From: Amycolatopsis sp. 2-15
Lineage (GTDB): Bacteria; Actinomycetota; Actinomycetes; Mycobacteriales; Pseudonocardiaceae
DNA length: 64,000 nucleotides
Reading direction: 5' to 3'
NCBI RefSeq assembly: GCF_030285625.1
Contig: NZ_CP127294.1
Coordinates: 4,498,501-4,562,500, forward strand
How positions within the stretch are numbered: the first letter of the stretch is position 1; each line of letters starts with the position of its first letter. Made by a program: the position numbers and the translations under genes. The notes under the pieces were generated by a model. It was not told the DNA's origin, searched no databases, and saw only the letters and a program-made list of their open reading frames with translations. Shown in pieces: positions 9,856-18,463 of the stretch.

Positions 9856-10617
9856 ATGACCGAATCGACCCACTCCCGCCGCTCCCTGTTCAAGGCCGGT
9901 TTCGCCGCGTCGGCCGTTGTCGGTGGGGCGTTGCTCCTGCCCGAGAGCGTTTCGGCCGCGCCGTTGGTGCGCCGGGCGCGGCCGGTGCTCACGCACGGCG
10001 TCGCGTCCGGTGATGTGACCACCGGGTCCGGCATCATCTGGTCGCGGGCCGACCGGCCGGCGCGGCTGGTCGCCGAGATCGCGCGCGACGAGTCCTTCCG
10101 CCACGCCCGCAGAGTCACCGGGGACGTCACCACGCCCGACACCGGCGGCACCGGCAAGGTGCGCGTCGCCGGCCTGCAGCCCGGGACCGAGTACCACTAC
10201 CGCGTCACGGCCGTGGACCTCGACGGCCGCACGTCCAGCGAGCCCGTCACCGGCCGGTTCGCCACCGCGCCCGTCGGCCGCCGCGACACGCGCATCCTGT
10301 GGAGCGGCGACGTCGCCGGCCAGAACTACGGCATCAACCCCGCGTTGGGCGGCATGACCATCTTCTCCGCCATGGCCGACCGCCGCCCCGACCTGTTCCT
10401 GCACAGCGGCGACACCGTCTACGCCGACGGGCCGCTCACCGAGACCGTCACGCTCCCCGGCGACGGCGGCACCTGGCCCAACATCGTCACGCCGGAGAAG
10501 GCGAAGGTCGCCGAAACCCTCGACGAGTTCCGCGGCCAGCACTCCTACAACCGCCTGGACAAGAACTTCCTGCGCTTCGCCGCGCAGGTCCCCAGTTACG
10601 TCCAGTGGGACGACCAC
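9856..10617 (+). pseudogene. phoD: PhoD-type alkaline phosphatase, 5' part (split by the element)
   Basis: The N-terminus carries a twin-arginine signal (SRRSLFKAGF), then the PhoD N-terminal domain and the start of the metallophosphatase domain (LWSGDVAGQNYG, LFLHSGDTVYADGP). The last chromosomal codons read YVQWDDH, the metal-binding motif, after which the frame continues into element DNA and stops at 10644. Residues 1-254 are encoded here; the matching remainder starts at 42131. Joining the two halves at the shared GACCAC gives an uninterrupted 518-residue PhoD. The truncated product lacks most ligands and should be inactive. Confidence 0.93.
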
Positions 10618-10634
10618 CAAGTACGTCAACTGAC
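10590..10634. other. attL junction of the integrated element
   Basis: Left of GACCAC (10612-10617) the sequence is phoD coding sequence. To its right begins the element: CAA, a three-base spacer, and the arm CGTCAACTGAC at 10624-10634. The arm is the exact inverse of the arm at the right junction, and CCACCAA (10614-10620) mirrors TTGGTGG at 42124-42130. These are half-sites of a serine-recombinase attP. Confidence 0.9.
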
Positions 10635-10697
10635 AACACGCTAGCACGCTCGACCAGCGAGAACCCGACTGTCATCGGTTCGCGGACTAGCTGATGG

Positions 10698-11294
10698 TTA
10701 TGCGGGCTCGGTCGACTGGTGTTGCCCGGCGGCTCCTCCGGTGCCGCGTGTGGCGACGTAGTAGAGCAACGGCACCAGCGCCCCCGCGCCAAGAAGTTCT
10801 TGCCGCTGCGCCAGTTCGGGTATCCGGCTGAGCGGAACCCATTCCAGCCTGCCGACTTCTTCGGTATCCGTGGGTTCGCCGACCTTCTCGGCAGCCCGCC
10901 AGAGATAAACCTCGGTGCCTGCGGTCACCTGTCCGGGCAACGGTTCAAAGCTGATCAGGTGTTCGGCCTCGCCGAGCGGCTGATAGCCACTCTCTTCGCG
11001 GATCTCGCGGGCCGCTGTGGCGGCCGGTTCCTCACCCTCTTCGACCAGACCCCCGAGCAGTTCGTAGCCCCATTGGTCAGTGGGGAAGCGGTAGCGCCAG
11101 AGCATGAGCACGCGATCCCGGTCGTCCACGATTAAACCGATGGCGATCTTCGCCAGATGCACCACGTGGTAGTCCCAGCGTTCGCCGTTCGGCGCTTGCA
11201 CGTCGGCCAGGCCGAGCCGGACCCACTTGTTGTCGTAGACAGTCCGCTCACCGAAGGTCTTCCATGCCCCAAGCTCGTCAGTCACGCCCAGCAC
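10698..11294 (-). CDS. NUDIX hydrolase
   Basis: The 198-residue protein contains the NUDIX box GGLVEEGEE then REIREESG, with the Glu residues that bind the metal, so it should hydrolyse a nucleoside diphosphate linked to another group. An ADP-ribose-pyrophosphatase-like layout (WRYRFPTDQWGYELLGG) is visible. It is the first gene inside attL, transcribed toward the junction, and is divergent from the ESX-type operon. Pif of the AICE pSAM2 is a known NUDIX-motif protein that blocks redundant transfer, so a role in transfer immunity is possible, but this is inference. Confidence 0.9.
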   Translation of the reverse strand: MLGVTDELGAWKTFGERTVYDNKWVRLGLADVQAPNGERWDYHVVHLAKIAIGLIVDDRDRVLMLWRYRFPTDQWGYELLGGLVEEGEEPAATAAREIREESGYQPLGEAEHLISFEPLPGQVTAGTEVYLWRAAEKVGEPTDTEEVGRLEWVPLSRIPELAQRQELLGAGALVPLLYYVATRGTGGAAGQHQSTEPA

Positions 11295-11337
11295 CCTACG
11301 GGGCTGGCGATGTCCATGGCACGCCCATCCGATGGAC

Positions 11338-11355
11338 GTTCAACGTACGTTGGAC
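11338..11355. promoter_or_regulatory. Palindromic operator candidate
   Basis: The sequence contains the perfect palindrome CAACGTACGTTG (11341-11352), extended by one or two matching bases on each side, in the gap between the divergent NUDIX and ESX-type genes. Its position suits a repressor controlling one or both directions. No binding protein is identified. Confidence 0.4.
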
Positions 11356-11511
11356 GCACCTCGCTGATGGCCGATCCAGCCCTGTACAGCCTGGTCAGAG
11401 CGGGTGCGGACGGTCACGGGAGTGATCTTCGGCGTTCTGGAGACGGTTTGTTGCCGATTGGCTACTATCGGTGTGAGGTACGAGCCCACGGTATGTCAGG
11501 GGAGGCTTGCA

Positions 11512-11919
11512 GTGGCCGGGCAGGAGCAGGCGTTGAACGCTGCCAGATTCGTGGTGGCCGGCGAAGGTGGCGGAGGTGCCCCCGGCGGCGGGTCGGCTGG
11601 TGGAGCGTTTGCCCTTGACCGAGACGCCATGACCACCGAACTCGGGAACCTCAAGAAGCTCCAGGACCGGATAGCTGATCAGCTGTACCAGGCTAGGCCG
11701 CTGTGGTCGATCCAGTCTCCAGGCAACGACCCGGCGTCGCTGCGCAACACGGCGGCGTGCAACAAATCAGGTGTCGCCTATCAGGAAGCGCTGAAGCGCC
11801 AACGTGATTTTGTGGGCGTCTTCATTGGGAAAATGGAAAAGGCGCTCGGGATTCATGAGGCCAGCGACGAGCAGGCCGCGCAGACCGTGAATTCCAAGGG
11901 CGACGGAGGTCACTTCTGA
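11512..11919 (+). CDS. Small ESX-type secreted protein candidate
   Basis: Start GTG at 11512 follows AGGGGAGG by about seven bases and gives a 135-residue protein: a Gly-rich stretch near residues 17-30, then a helical region (LDRDAMTTELGNLKKLQDRI and NKSGVAYQEALKRQRDFV). There is no signal peptide. The helical, Gly-linked design and its place upstream of the DUF3558, PPE-like and EspG genes suggest a WXG100/PE-like export partner, although a clear WxG motif is not seen. The stop overlaps the next ATG. A longer upstream frame is open but lacks a better start. Confidence 0.6.
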   Translation: MAGQEQALNAARFVVAGEGGGGAPGGGSAGGAFALDRDAMTTELGNLKKLQDRIADQLYQARPLWSIQSPGNDPASLRNTAACNKSGVAYQEALKRQRDFVGVFIGKMEKALGIHEASDEQAAQTVNSKGDGGHF

Positions 11920-12521
11920 TGGTTCGTGTGTCTCGACTCGGTGGCGTTGTGGGTGTCTTGGCGCTTACATCCCTAATTGCCGCGTGCTCTGGAGCCACAG
12001 GGGGCACGCCAGAGCCGAGCCCCTCTTCCCCGTCGAGCACCGGACCAGCGGTCCCAAAGATTGAAGCCCCTTTGCCTGCGTCGCTAATTCAGGGTGACCC
12101 GTGTGCCGCCCTCACCTCTGCGCAAGTCGACGGCCTGTTCACGAATACGCCGACGCGTGACCAGGCTGCGAAAGATACCGGTGCGGCCAAGTCGTGCGGC
12201 TGGCATGACATTGATCGCGGATCCCTCATCGGCATCCAATTCGTCTATGCCTGGAAACACGGGTTGGCCGACGTGTACGCGACGCAAGGCCGTGGCTTCT
12301 TCAAGGTTCTGGCTCCGGTACAGGGGTACCCGGTCGTCGCTTACGGCCCGACTGATGACCGCTCAAGTGGTGCGTGCGGTGTCGCGGTGGGGATCGCTGA
12401 CAATGCGGCGTTCGAGGCCGATGTCCAGTTCGCCAACTCTGCCGTGGGCAAGGGTGATCCCTGTGATGACGCACGGAAAGTTGCGGATCTAGCAATCACC
12501 ACGTTGAAGGCGAGTGCCTGA
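11919..12521 (+). CDS. DUF3558-type lipoprotein
   Basis: The 200-residue protein begins with a lipoprotein signal ending in LIAACSG, so it should be lipidated at Cys and held on the outer face of the membrane. The following Ser/Pro/Thr-rich linker and the DPCAALTSAQVDGL and SCGWHD segments match DUF3558 proteins, which are common in Pseudonocardiaceae beside ESX-type genes. Function is unknown. It overlaps both neighbours by one base (TGATG), showing a tightly coupled operon. Confidence 0.82.
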   Translation: MVRVSRLGGVVGVLALTSLIAACSGATGGTPEPSPSSPSSTGPAVPKIEAPLPASLIQGDPCAALTSAQVDGLFTNTPTRDQAAKDTGAAKSCGWHDIDRGSLIGIQFVYAWKHGLADVYATQGRGFFKVLAPVQGYPVVAYGPTDDRSSGACGVAVGIADNAAFEADVQFANSAVGKGDPCDDARKVADLAITTLKASA

Positions 12522-13792
12522 TGTCCGGTGGGCCCGCTGAGGTTTTCAAGTCGTGGATGGACCAGCAGCAGAAAGAGGGCAATCTGATCCTGCCCGGTGA
12601 ACTGGTGCGGCGGGTGAAGAACGGCCCGGGCCTGGGCAGCTTGGGGGAAGCTCAGCACGTGAGTATGTCGCAGGCTTCGCAGCAGCAGGGGATCGACTCG
12701 GATACGCGGGCGATCGTCGCCCGGTTGGAAGCCGCATGGTCCGGGCAGAGCGGCGACGCGGCCCGTGCTGGGTTGCAGCCTTTGGCGGAAGCGGCGACCT
12801 CGTCATCATCCGCCCTGTCCGGCAGCCAGAGCACCTTGACCGATCAGAGTCATGCGTTCCAGTCCACTCGCGACTCGTTACAGGAAGTGTCCGACTGGCC
12901 CCCGACGCGGGATTTCGTCGACGTGGCAACCCCGTGGGACACCGACGCCGAGGACCAAATCAACCAGCGCAACGCGGCGGTTCAGCGGAACAACGAGATC
13001 TATCAAAGCTTCACCTCGACCAGCGACGGACACGCACAGGCCATGCCGACCGAATACGGCCAGATGCCCGATGCGCAAGGTGACTTCACGGTCGGGAATC
13101 CTTCTGCCTCAACGAATCAGCAGGCAGCGAACATCGGGCATTCGACATTCCAGCCGCACTCGTCGGGTCTGGATGGCGGGTCGTCGCGATCAAAATACAA
13201 CAACCCGTTCGTGTCGCAGCCAGTGCAGGACAACACCGGCAATGGCCGGGGCCAAGTCGGCAACGAGCAGTTGCCCGCCGCGCAGGGGAGCGGTGGCGAC
13301 GGCACGCACTCGGCAGGCTTTGTCCCGCCAACTGACCCCGGTACGGGTGCCGGTGACGCGACCAGGTTCACGCCGAGCGGTCCGGGCGGAAGCGGGTCGT
13401 CCTCCTATGGCCCGGGGAACGGAATCGGCGGGGGCCCCGGCTTCAGCGGCGGCTTCGCCGGTGGCGCGGCTGGCCTGGGCGAGCCGGGTGCCGGTGGACG
13501 AGTGCCTGGAACACCTGGGGCGGATCCGCGCACCGGTGGCCCTGGCGGGCCGGGGCGCTCGACTGGGTCGGGCCGGCTTGGTGGTGCCGTGGAAGAACCG
13601 GTGACGCGAGGCGGAGCAGCCGCGAGCGGTGCTCGCGGCGCTAACGGCATGCCGATGGGCGCAGCTGGTGCCGGGAAGGGCAGCAAGGAGGAGGACAAGG
13701 AGAAGAAGTCCGCCTCGTACCTGCTGGAACCGGACCCGAACGCGTTGTTCGGATACGACGGTAAAGCCGTTCCTCCGGTGATCGGCAAATAA
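12521..13792 (+). CDS. PPE-like ESX secretion substrate with Gly-rich tail
   Basis: This 423-residue protein has a helical N-terminal half with LEAAWSGQSGDAARAGL, a WxG-like turn typical of PPE/WXG100-type proteins, followed by predicted long helices to about residue 170. The C-terminal half (about residues 185-390) is a low-complexity Gly/Pro/Ser region, and the final residues read YLLEPDPNALFGYDGKAVPPVIGK. PPE proteins leave the cell through type VII systems with EspG as chaperone, and espG is the next gene. No ESX core (EccB/C/D, mycosin) is in the window. Confidence 0.8.
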   Translation: MSGGPAEVFKSWMDQQQKEGNLILPGELVRRVKNGPGLGSLGEAQHVSMSQASQQQGIDSDTRAIVARLEAAWSGQSGDAARAGLQPLAEAATSSSSALSGSQSTLTDQSHAFQSTRDSLQEVSDWPPTRDFVDVATPWDTDAEDQINQRNAAVQRNNEIYQSFTSTSDGHAQAMPTEYGQMPDAQGDFTVGNPSASTNQQAANIGHSTFQPHSSGLDGGSSRSKYNNPFVSQPVQDNTGNGRGQVGNEQLPAAQGSGGDGTHSAGFVPPTDPGTGAGDATRFTPSGPGGSGSSSYGPGNGIGGGPGFSGGFAGGAAGLGEPGAGGRVPGTPGADPRTGGPGGPGRSTGSGRLGGAVEEPVTRGGAAASGARGANGMPMGAAGAGKGSKEEDKEKKSASYLLEPDPNALFGYDGKAVPPVIGK

Positions 13793-13803
13793 CGGCTACC
13801 CGC

Positions 13804-14577
13804 ATGCTCATCGACGAACCGGTGACGGTGCCCCGCGCGGCTCTGGCCAGGGCGTGGGAGTGGGAACGAATCGGTGCGGCGCACCCCGTGCTGGGTGTGG
13901 TCGAGTGGTGGCTGGAAGACGACGCATCAGCCACGTTCGACGATCTCACGCGGCAGATCCTTGCCGAGCCCGGGTTCTACGACCTGCGCCGGCAGCGGCT
14001 TACGGGGGATTTCCGAGACGTCTTGTGGGCAATTTCGACCGCGGACGCGGAGTGCTATCGCCTCTCCGGTGCTCGTGACGGGCAGACTTCCGGAGCGCTG
14101 GCGGTCGTCGCTGGACGCACGGGTTTGCTGATCACCGTTGAGGACGAGCAGGCGACGCTGGTGCGCATCCCGACCGGGCGCTTGTGCCGGGCGGTCGTCG
14201 ACACCCTGCCCAACGCCCGTCCCGCCGCGATCGGAGAGATCCGGGTACCTCGCGCGGAATACGGTGCGGGTTCAGTGTCCGAGTCGTTCGACTTGGACAC
14301 GACCAGCGACTACACCGCGCCTGATGCTGCCGGGCAGCTTCGCGAGCTGATGGCCGCGCCCCGCAGTGCAATGCACCAGTTCTACGTGGCCAGCCGCGTG
14401 AATGGCCAGCGTTCGTCGAGCTATCCGCTGACTGCGATCGACACGGTTGATCACGGACGGGTTCTGACGATGCTTCAAAACGGTGTCGACGGCGAGGACA
14501 TCATCTCGTGTGGCCCAGGCAGTGCCGACTACGTCACAGCAACCCTGGAAACCACCATGCGCGGACTGGACGACTGA
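13804..14577 (+). CDS. espG: EspG family chaperone
   Basis: The 257-residue protein fits EspG, the cytosolic chaperone that binds PE-PPE pairs before type VII export: an opening with VTVPRAALARAWEWERIG, a conserved helix-strand core with the ARDGQTSGALAVVAGRTGLLIT segment, and a C-terminal part with QFYVASRVNGQRSSSYPLTAIDT. It is the fourth gene of the operon, 11 bases after the PPE-like gene. Its presence supports the reading of the upstream genes as secretion substrates. The symbol is assigned by family only. Confidence 0.8.
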   Translation: MLIDEPVTVPRAALARAWEWERIGAAHPVLGVVEWWLEDDASATFDDLTRQILAEPGFYDLRRQRLTGDFRDVLWAISTADAECYRLSGARDGQTSGALAVVAGRTGLLITVEDEQATLVRIPTGRLCRAVVDTLPNARPAAIGEIRVPRAEYGAGSVSESFDLDTTSDYTAPDAAGQLRELMAAPRSAMHQFYVASRVNGQRSSSYPLTAIDTVDHGRVLTMLQNGVDGEDIISCGPGSADYVTATLETTMRGLDD

Positions 14578-14589
14578 TCCCGGCCGTTA

Positions 14590-15756
14590 CTAACACTTGC
14601 CAGGCAGACGTGCTAGCCGCCGCAGCTGGCGCGCTGAGCCAATTTCCGTTGCCAAGTCACGTGCTTTGGTGATGTGAAGGTTCGCTTCGTCGTGTTCTCC
14701 TGCGACGGCAAGAGCGGTGGCCAGATCAACGCGGAGCCCCGCTTCGGCGCGTGTAAAGGTCGGATCCAGACCTCGTAGAGCCTTGTCGAGAACGCTTACG
14801 GCGTCCGCCTCGCCGATGCGAGCGAGGGCGTTCCCACGCCAGCGAGCGAGGTGCACAGAGTCCAGAACAAGGTATGGACCGTCATCCGTCGACGGGCCGG
14901 CCGGAAGCAACGATTCCGCACGGTCGAACGCGCGGAGGCTTTCCAAAGGCCTATCGCTGGCTGCGAGTGCTTCGCCGTGGGCAGCGGCTAGCCACGCACG
15001 CAGCAGCGGACTGCCATCTCCCCGGGCGTCGCTCTCGGTCGCGGCCAGCAGGTCGACGGCGTCGATCGCGTGCCCGATGTCTAGCAGCACGAAAGCCTGT
15101 TCGGCTTCAACGTGCCTGGCGAAAGCAGCATCGTCGGATTCATGCGCCACCTGTTTTGCGCGTTCGTAGTGGTTCCACGCGGTTGAGACCCGGCCTTGGT
15201 CGAGTGCTTGCCACCCGGCGAGCGCACTCAATTCCGCGAGCAACGCGGCGAGCTGAGCGCGAGTTCCAGCGGACAGGCTGTACGAGTGCAGCTGCGTCAC
15301 CTGGTCAATCTTGACCGCAACTTCGTGATACGCAGCGGTAGCCCCCAATTTCCGGTCGAGCTGTCGCACCGCCGCCAATTGGTCACGCAGGATTGCCACC
15401 ACGCTCGTATCGATCCGCTTGGCAGTCGCGATAGCTGACCGCAGCTCCTGTCCGACGGTATCGGCGCTGGCGGTAGTCGGCTCGATCGGTACTAGAAGCT
15501 CGTCAATGCTGGTTCCGAAGATCCGTTCGAGCAGACGCGCCGTGGCGGGGCGAGGGCGGCCGACCAGGGTGCCGTCGGTTCGGCGTCCGGCAACCAGCCG
15601 CTTGAGGTTGCGTTCGCTGAGCGTCCCTGGCTCGCCGGACTGACGGGCGAACGATTCCGCGGATTCGGCGAACTCGGACAACGACTGGCTGCGCTCCCAG
15701 ATCTTCTGTTCGAGCAGCGTACGTGGTTGTCGTGCTCGCTCATCGGCTACTGCCAT
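14590..15756 (-). CDS. HTH transcriptional regulator with TPR-like C-terminal domain
   Basis: The 388-residue protein has a DNA-binding N-terminal region (about residues 1-95, with LSERNLKRLVAGRRTDG) and a long alpha-helical TPR-like body ending RDLATEIGSARQLRRLARL. It shares its plan and several segments (SALAGWQALD, LRAWLAAAHGEAL, HLARWRGNAL) with the regulator at 26105-27244, so the two are paralogues on one element. It is convergent with the ESX-type operon. Such regulators are often found on actinobacterial integrative elements; the effector is unknown. Confidence 0.82.
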   Translation of the reverse strand: MAVADERARQPRTLLEQKIWERSQSLSEFAESAESFARQSGEPGTLSERNLKRLVAGRRTDGTLVGRPRPATARLLERIFGTSIDELLVPIEPTTASADTVGQELRSAIATAKRIDTSVVAILRDQLAAVRQLDRKLGATAAYHEVAVKIDQVTQLHSYSLSAGTRAQLAALLAELSALAGWQALDQGRVSTAWNHYERAKQVAHESDDAAFARHVEAEQAFVLLDIGHAIDAVDLLAATESDARGDGSPLLRAWLAAAHGEALAASDRPLESLRAFDRAESLLPAGPSTDDGPYLVLDSVHLARWRGNALARIGEADAVSVLDKALRGLDPTFTRAEAGLRVDLATALAVAGEHDEANLHITKARDLATEIGSARQLRRLARLPGKC

Positions 15757-15901
15757 GTCTCCACCCCGTGGCCCCGGACTGGCCCGTCACTGGCCCACCG
15801 GCGTCCTTCCGCTGAAATAGCTTCACCATACACGCTTATATCAGCTTACTGAACACGTTGACTCCGGCTGTGAAGCGTGCCGGCGGGGAGGGACTTGGAC
15901 G

Positions 15902-16258
15902 ATGGCATCCGATCAGGCGCGGCTCTACATTGTGTGGCACCGCAGCACGAACGATGGACGCGACCACGCGATTACCGACGCGGAGTTCGTGCGAGCGCGC
16001 CGCATGAGGTCTTGCGGTCAGTATCGGGCCGTCTGCGGGCACGTCGTCACCGTGGGGTCCATGCTGGAGGCTCCTGGTGCGCCATGCGCGACGTGCCGGA
16101 CGTACGTCTTCGTACGAAGCCGGGTGCCGGCTTCGGATGGGCACGCTCGCCATGCCCAACGGTCCGCGCCTTCGCTGTGGTCCCGCGTCCGGCGCCGCAT
16201 GTGCAATGGCGCGCGCCTCTTTGGCGCGACGTCGGCTGCCGTTGGCGGCGCGCAGTGA
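15902..16258 (+). CDS. Hypothetical protein with paired cysteines
   Basis: A 118-residue product starts MASDQARLYIVWHRSTNDGR. The segment CGQYRAVCGHVVTVGSM followed by PCATCRTYV looks like a small zinc-binding fold, with CxxC after a CGH. After residue 90 the sequence becomes Arg/Ala-rich. No family is recognised. The stop overlaps the GTG start of the next small gene (GTGA), which supports real translation. Confidence 0.5.
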   Translation: MASDQARLYIVWHRSTNDGRDHAITDAEFVRARRMRSCGQYRAVCGHVVTVGSMLEAPGAPCATCRTYVFVRSRVPASDGHARHAQRSAPSLWSRVRRRMCNGARLFGATSAAVGGAQ

Positions 16259-16473
16259 CAGGACCTGTGTTTCTTGCGCGTCCCGTGCGCGGGTTGGTCG
16301 GAGAAACGCGAAGAGTCGTGCATACATTCGATGTCCCTCGTGGTGAAACGCCATCCCGGCTCGTCGCCTTCTGTGGTGCAGATTTCGGCCCCGGAGAGCT
16401 GGAAATCAAGAATGCGCCCGAGGGAATGCCCTGTATGGAATGTTTGCGCCATATTCCTGTCCCCGCGAGTTGA
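16255..16473 (+). CDS. Small hypothetical protein, 72 residues
   Basis: GTG at 16255 overlaps the previous stop. The product (VTGPVFLARPVRGLVGETRR, later AFCGADFGPGELEIKNAPEG, then CMECLRHIP) again has a CG pair and a CxxC near the end, so it and its upstream partner may both bind zinc. GC content falls toward the end of the gene, like the genes that follow. Function is unknown. Confidence 0.5.
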   Translation: MTGPVFLARPVRGLVGETRRVVHTFDVPRGETPSRLVAFCGADFGPGELEIKNAPEGMPCMECLRHIPVPAS

Positions 16474-16483
16474 CGGGAAGTGT

Positions 16484-16888
16484 ATGATGGCTCGTTTCGT
16501 GCACGTCGAAGGCTTCACTGAGGGGATTGATCCGATTCTGATCCCGCCTGTTCGGCTGCTAATTGTCGTCATTCTGGTCGACCGGAATTGGTGTGAATAC
16601 GCCACGTTGCGGGTGAAGCTTGGACTGGAACCGTCTGTACTTTCGAAGCAATTGTCCACCCTGCGTAAGGCAGGTTACGTGACTACCAGATCAGGGGTCG
16701 ACGGTCGACGATCAGAATGGCTGATATCGAAACGTGGAATTGATCGGCTGGACGCGCATCTATCTGGATGGCATCGCCTCGCTGCGACGGCCTCAGAGGT
16801 GCTATCTGCCACTCGCGCGTTAGCGCCGCGTTCACTGCCCGTTACAGAGGTGTCCAGCTCGAACGGCAATCGTCATGACCAGGCCTAA
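16484..16888 (+). CDS. Winged-helix DNA-binding protein
   Basis: Starting at ATG 16484 (or 16487) after GACGGGAAG, the 134-residue product has a MarR/ArsR-like winged helix: the recognition region LRVKLGLEPSVLSKQLSTLR followed by a wing (GYVTTRSGVDGRRSEWLISK). This pattern matches single-domain winged-helix regulators. Base composition is clearly lower in GC than the chromosomal genes, consistent with transfer. It overlaps the next gene by 14 bases. Confidence 0.75.
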   Translation: MMARFVHVEGFTEGIDPILIPPVRLLIVVILVDRNWCEYATLRVKLGLEPSVLSKQLSTLRKAGYVTTRSGVDGRRSEWLISKRGIDRLDAHLSGWHRLAATASEVLSATRALAPRSLPVTEVSSSNGNRHDQA

Positions 16889-17240
16889 TCTCCTTGTAAA
16901 GGTTCTGGACACCTTAATCGGCCGTGCGTCAGTTGGAAAGAGTGGGAAACGAAGGCGACGCAGCCGCCTTCTCTGTCATAATCAACGTTCGGTGCTCGAA
17001 ATTAGTCAACGCATTGAATGGGAGATTCTCACCGAAGATACCGGTGTCATGTATGGGGTTCGACGTACGCGGTTGGCACCCGATCCTCTGCAAGATGGAG
17101 TCATGTTCGGACTTCTTGCGCTGCCAAAGCGTTCCCCTGGTGGTGCCCTTAAGCGGAGACTGTATGTGCAGCGGCCAGTTGTGCAGCCGGATACCGACTT
17201 GATGAAACGAGTACTAGACGGACTTCGCCGGATTGATTGA
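16875..17240 (+). CDS. Hypothetical protein, 121 residues
   Basis: The ATG lies inside the 3' end of the winged-helix gene, suggesting translational coupling. The product is basic near residues 20-35 (GKSGKRRRRSR) and has no recognised domain. The C-terminal part (DGVMFGLLALPKRSPGGALK) may form a beta-rich fold. GC content is low for this genome. Function unknown. Confidence 0.45.
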   Translation: MTRPNLLVKVLDTLIGRASVGKSGKRRRRSRLLCHNQRSVLEISQRIEWEILTEDTGVMYGVRRTRLAPDPLQDGVMFGLLALPKRSPGGALKRRLYVQRPVVQPDTDLMKRVLDGLRRID

Positions 17241-17264
17241 GCCTTTGATCCGACGAGATTAGAG

Positions 17265-17616
17265 CGCATCGACGACGCGCATGTCCGCCTGGCGGTCGAC
17301 GGATTGGCTTACACCGGGTTGCCGCGAAGTATCTCGACCGCTCGTGGCTGAGGTTGCTGCGCGAGGCCACTCCCATGTACGCCGCCCAGCTGTACCAGCA
17401 GTCGGCCGCGGCGCAGCGAGCGGCGGGACACAACCGAGAAGCCCGGCGCTCGACCTTGGGACACCCTTGATCTCAACCGGAGCGCGCACACTATGACACC
17501 GCCAACAACGCCACCGGTCAGACCCTCACCGCGCTCGGCCGGGTACTACGACTGCTCGCTTGGGGCTTCGCGAACCTCTGCATCGCAGGATTCGCCGGTG
17601 CGGTCGGCAAAACCTA
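17265..17616 (+). pseudogene. Decayed 3' copy of the repeat-rich membrane protein
   Basis: Read across frames, this stretch gives VRLAVDGLAYTGLPR, WLRLLREATPMYAAQLYQQ, AAAQRAAGHNREARR, LGTPLISTGA and VLRLLAWGFANLCIAGFAGA, which track the C-terminus of the protein encoded at 22746-25061. About 100 residues between the helical part and the last membrane segment are missing and the frame shifts at least twice. It is a remnant of a second copy of that gene. Confidence 0.75.
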
Positions 17617-17871
17617 GCTCAGCTCCTGGCGCACGGTTTTTCCAGCGTCCACAGCGTGGCGCGGATCGAGCAGCCCGACGGCAAGGTTGACGCGACACGC
17701 TTTCGTATCGAGAACCTTCGCCTCGGTCGCGTCGGCCACCTTGGATCGGTCGAACGGGGCCGAGCTCCGCGGCGATCTGGTTGCGGTTGCGGCCGACGGC
17801 ATGCAGCGCCCGAACCTTGCGGCGTTCCTCGTTGGATGGGGCCGGGCAAGGCGGATCACCTCGACTCCGTA
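17614..17871 (-). pseudogene. Fragment of an AICE-type HTH protein
   Basis: On the minus strand, PFDRSKVADATEAKVLDTKA followed by CRVNLAVGLLD resembles the middle of helix-turn-helix proteins found on actinobacterial integrative elements, with a preceding piece in another frame. There is no intact frame across the region. I treat it as debris. Confidence 0.35.
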
Positions 17872-18463
17872 ACGAAACGACGCGGAATCACGCTGTAGCG
17901 ACCGTGCGCAAACTTCTCGTGATCTTCGGTGCTCTGGTCCTTGTCGCTGGCGGCGGCAGCCAGCCAGCCGTCCGCACCGGCGCCGGCGGCGCCCGCGGCT
18001 TCGCTTCGCCGCGGGCTTTGGCGGTGGGGCGGACCTACCTTGAGGCGCTCCGTTCGATCGACCCTGGCCTCGTCGAGAACCGGGTCCGCGCGATCCTGCG
18101 TGGGCGGGACGTGTGTGATGACCTCGCGCAGGGCAAGGACCGCGCGACCGTGGTCAGGAGCGAGGCTTTGCGCTTCGCCGGCGGCCGAGAAGATCGTCGC
18201 GGCGATCGGGTCGAGCGGGCTCTGCACGGAAGTAGGGCATGTGTGAGCCCGGGTGGCTTGGGGGTGCGGTCGGGGCGCTCGTCGGGTCTGTCCGCTAGGG
18301 GCGCCCCACCAACGTGACCGACCTTGCACTCGGCGAGGCGAGATCGGCTACTAACTCTTGGCGTCAGGCGACGTGCCCAGGTGCGCGACCCTCGGATGAG
18401 CGCTAGCCTCACGGCCGCGGCGGGTCTGCCGCGCACGCTGAGCGCCACTTCACGGAGAAGACC
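17872..18463. other. Gene-poor stretch of about 590 bases
   Basis: Only overlapping short frames in all phases are present, without ribosome sites or recognisable domains. Local GC is high and the stretch lies between decayed genes and the excisionase-type gene. It is most likely degraded element DNA. Nothing further can be supported. Confidence 0.5.

Noticed and set aside
10605..10611. Alternative shared core GTGGGAC at both junctions
   Set aside because: Using it would restore PhoD with one Asp of the QWDDHEV motif missing and would not coincide with the symmetric centre of attP; GACCAC keeps the full motif and the symmetry.
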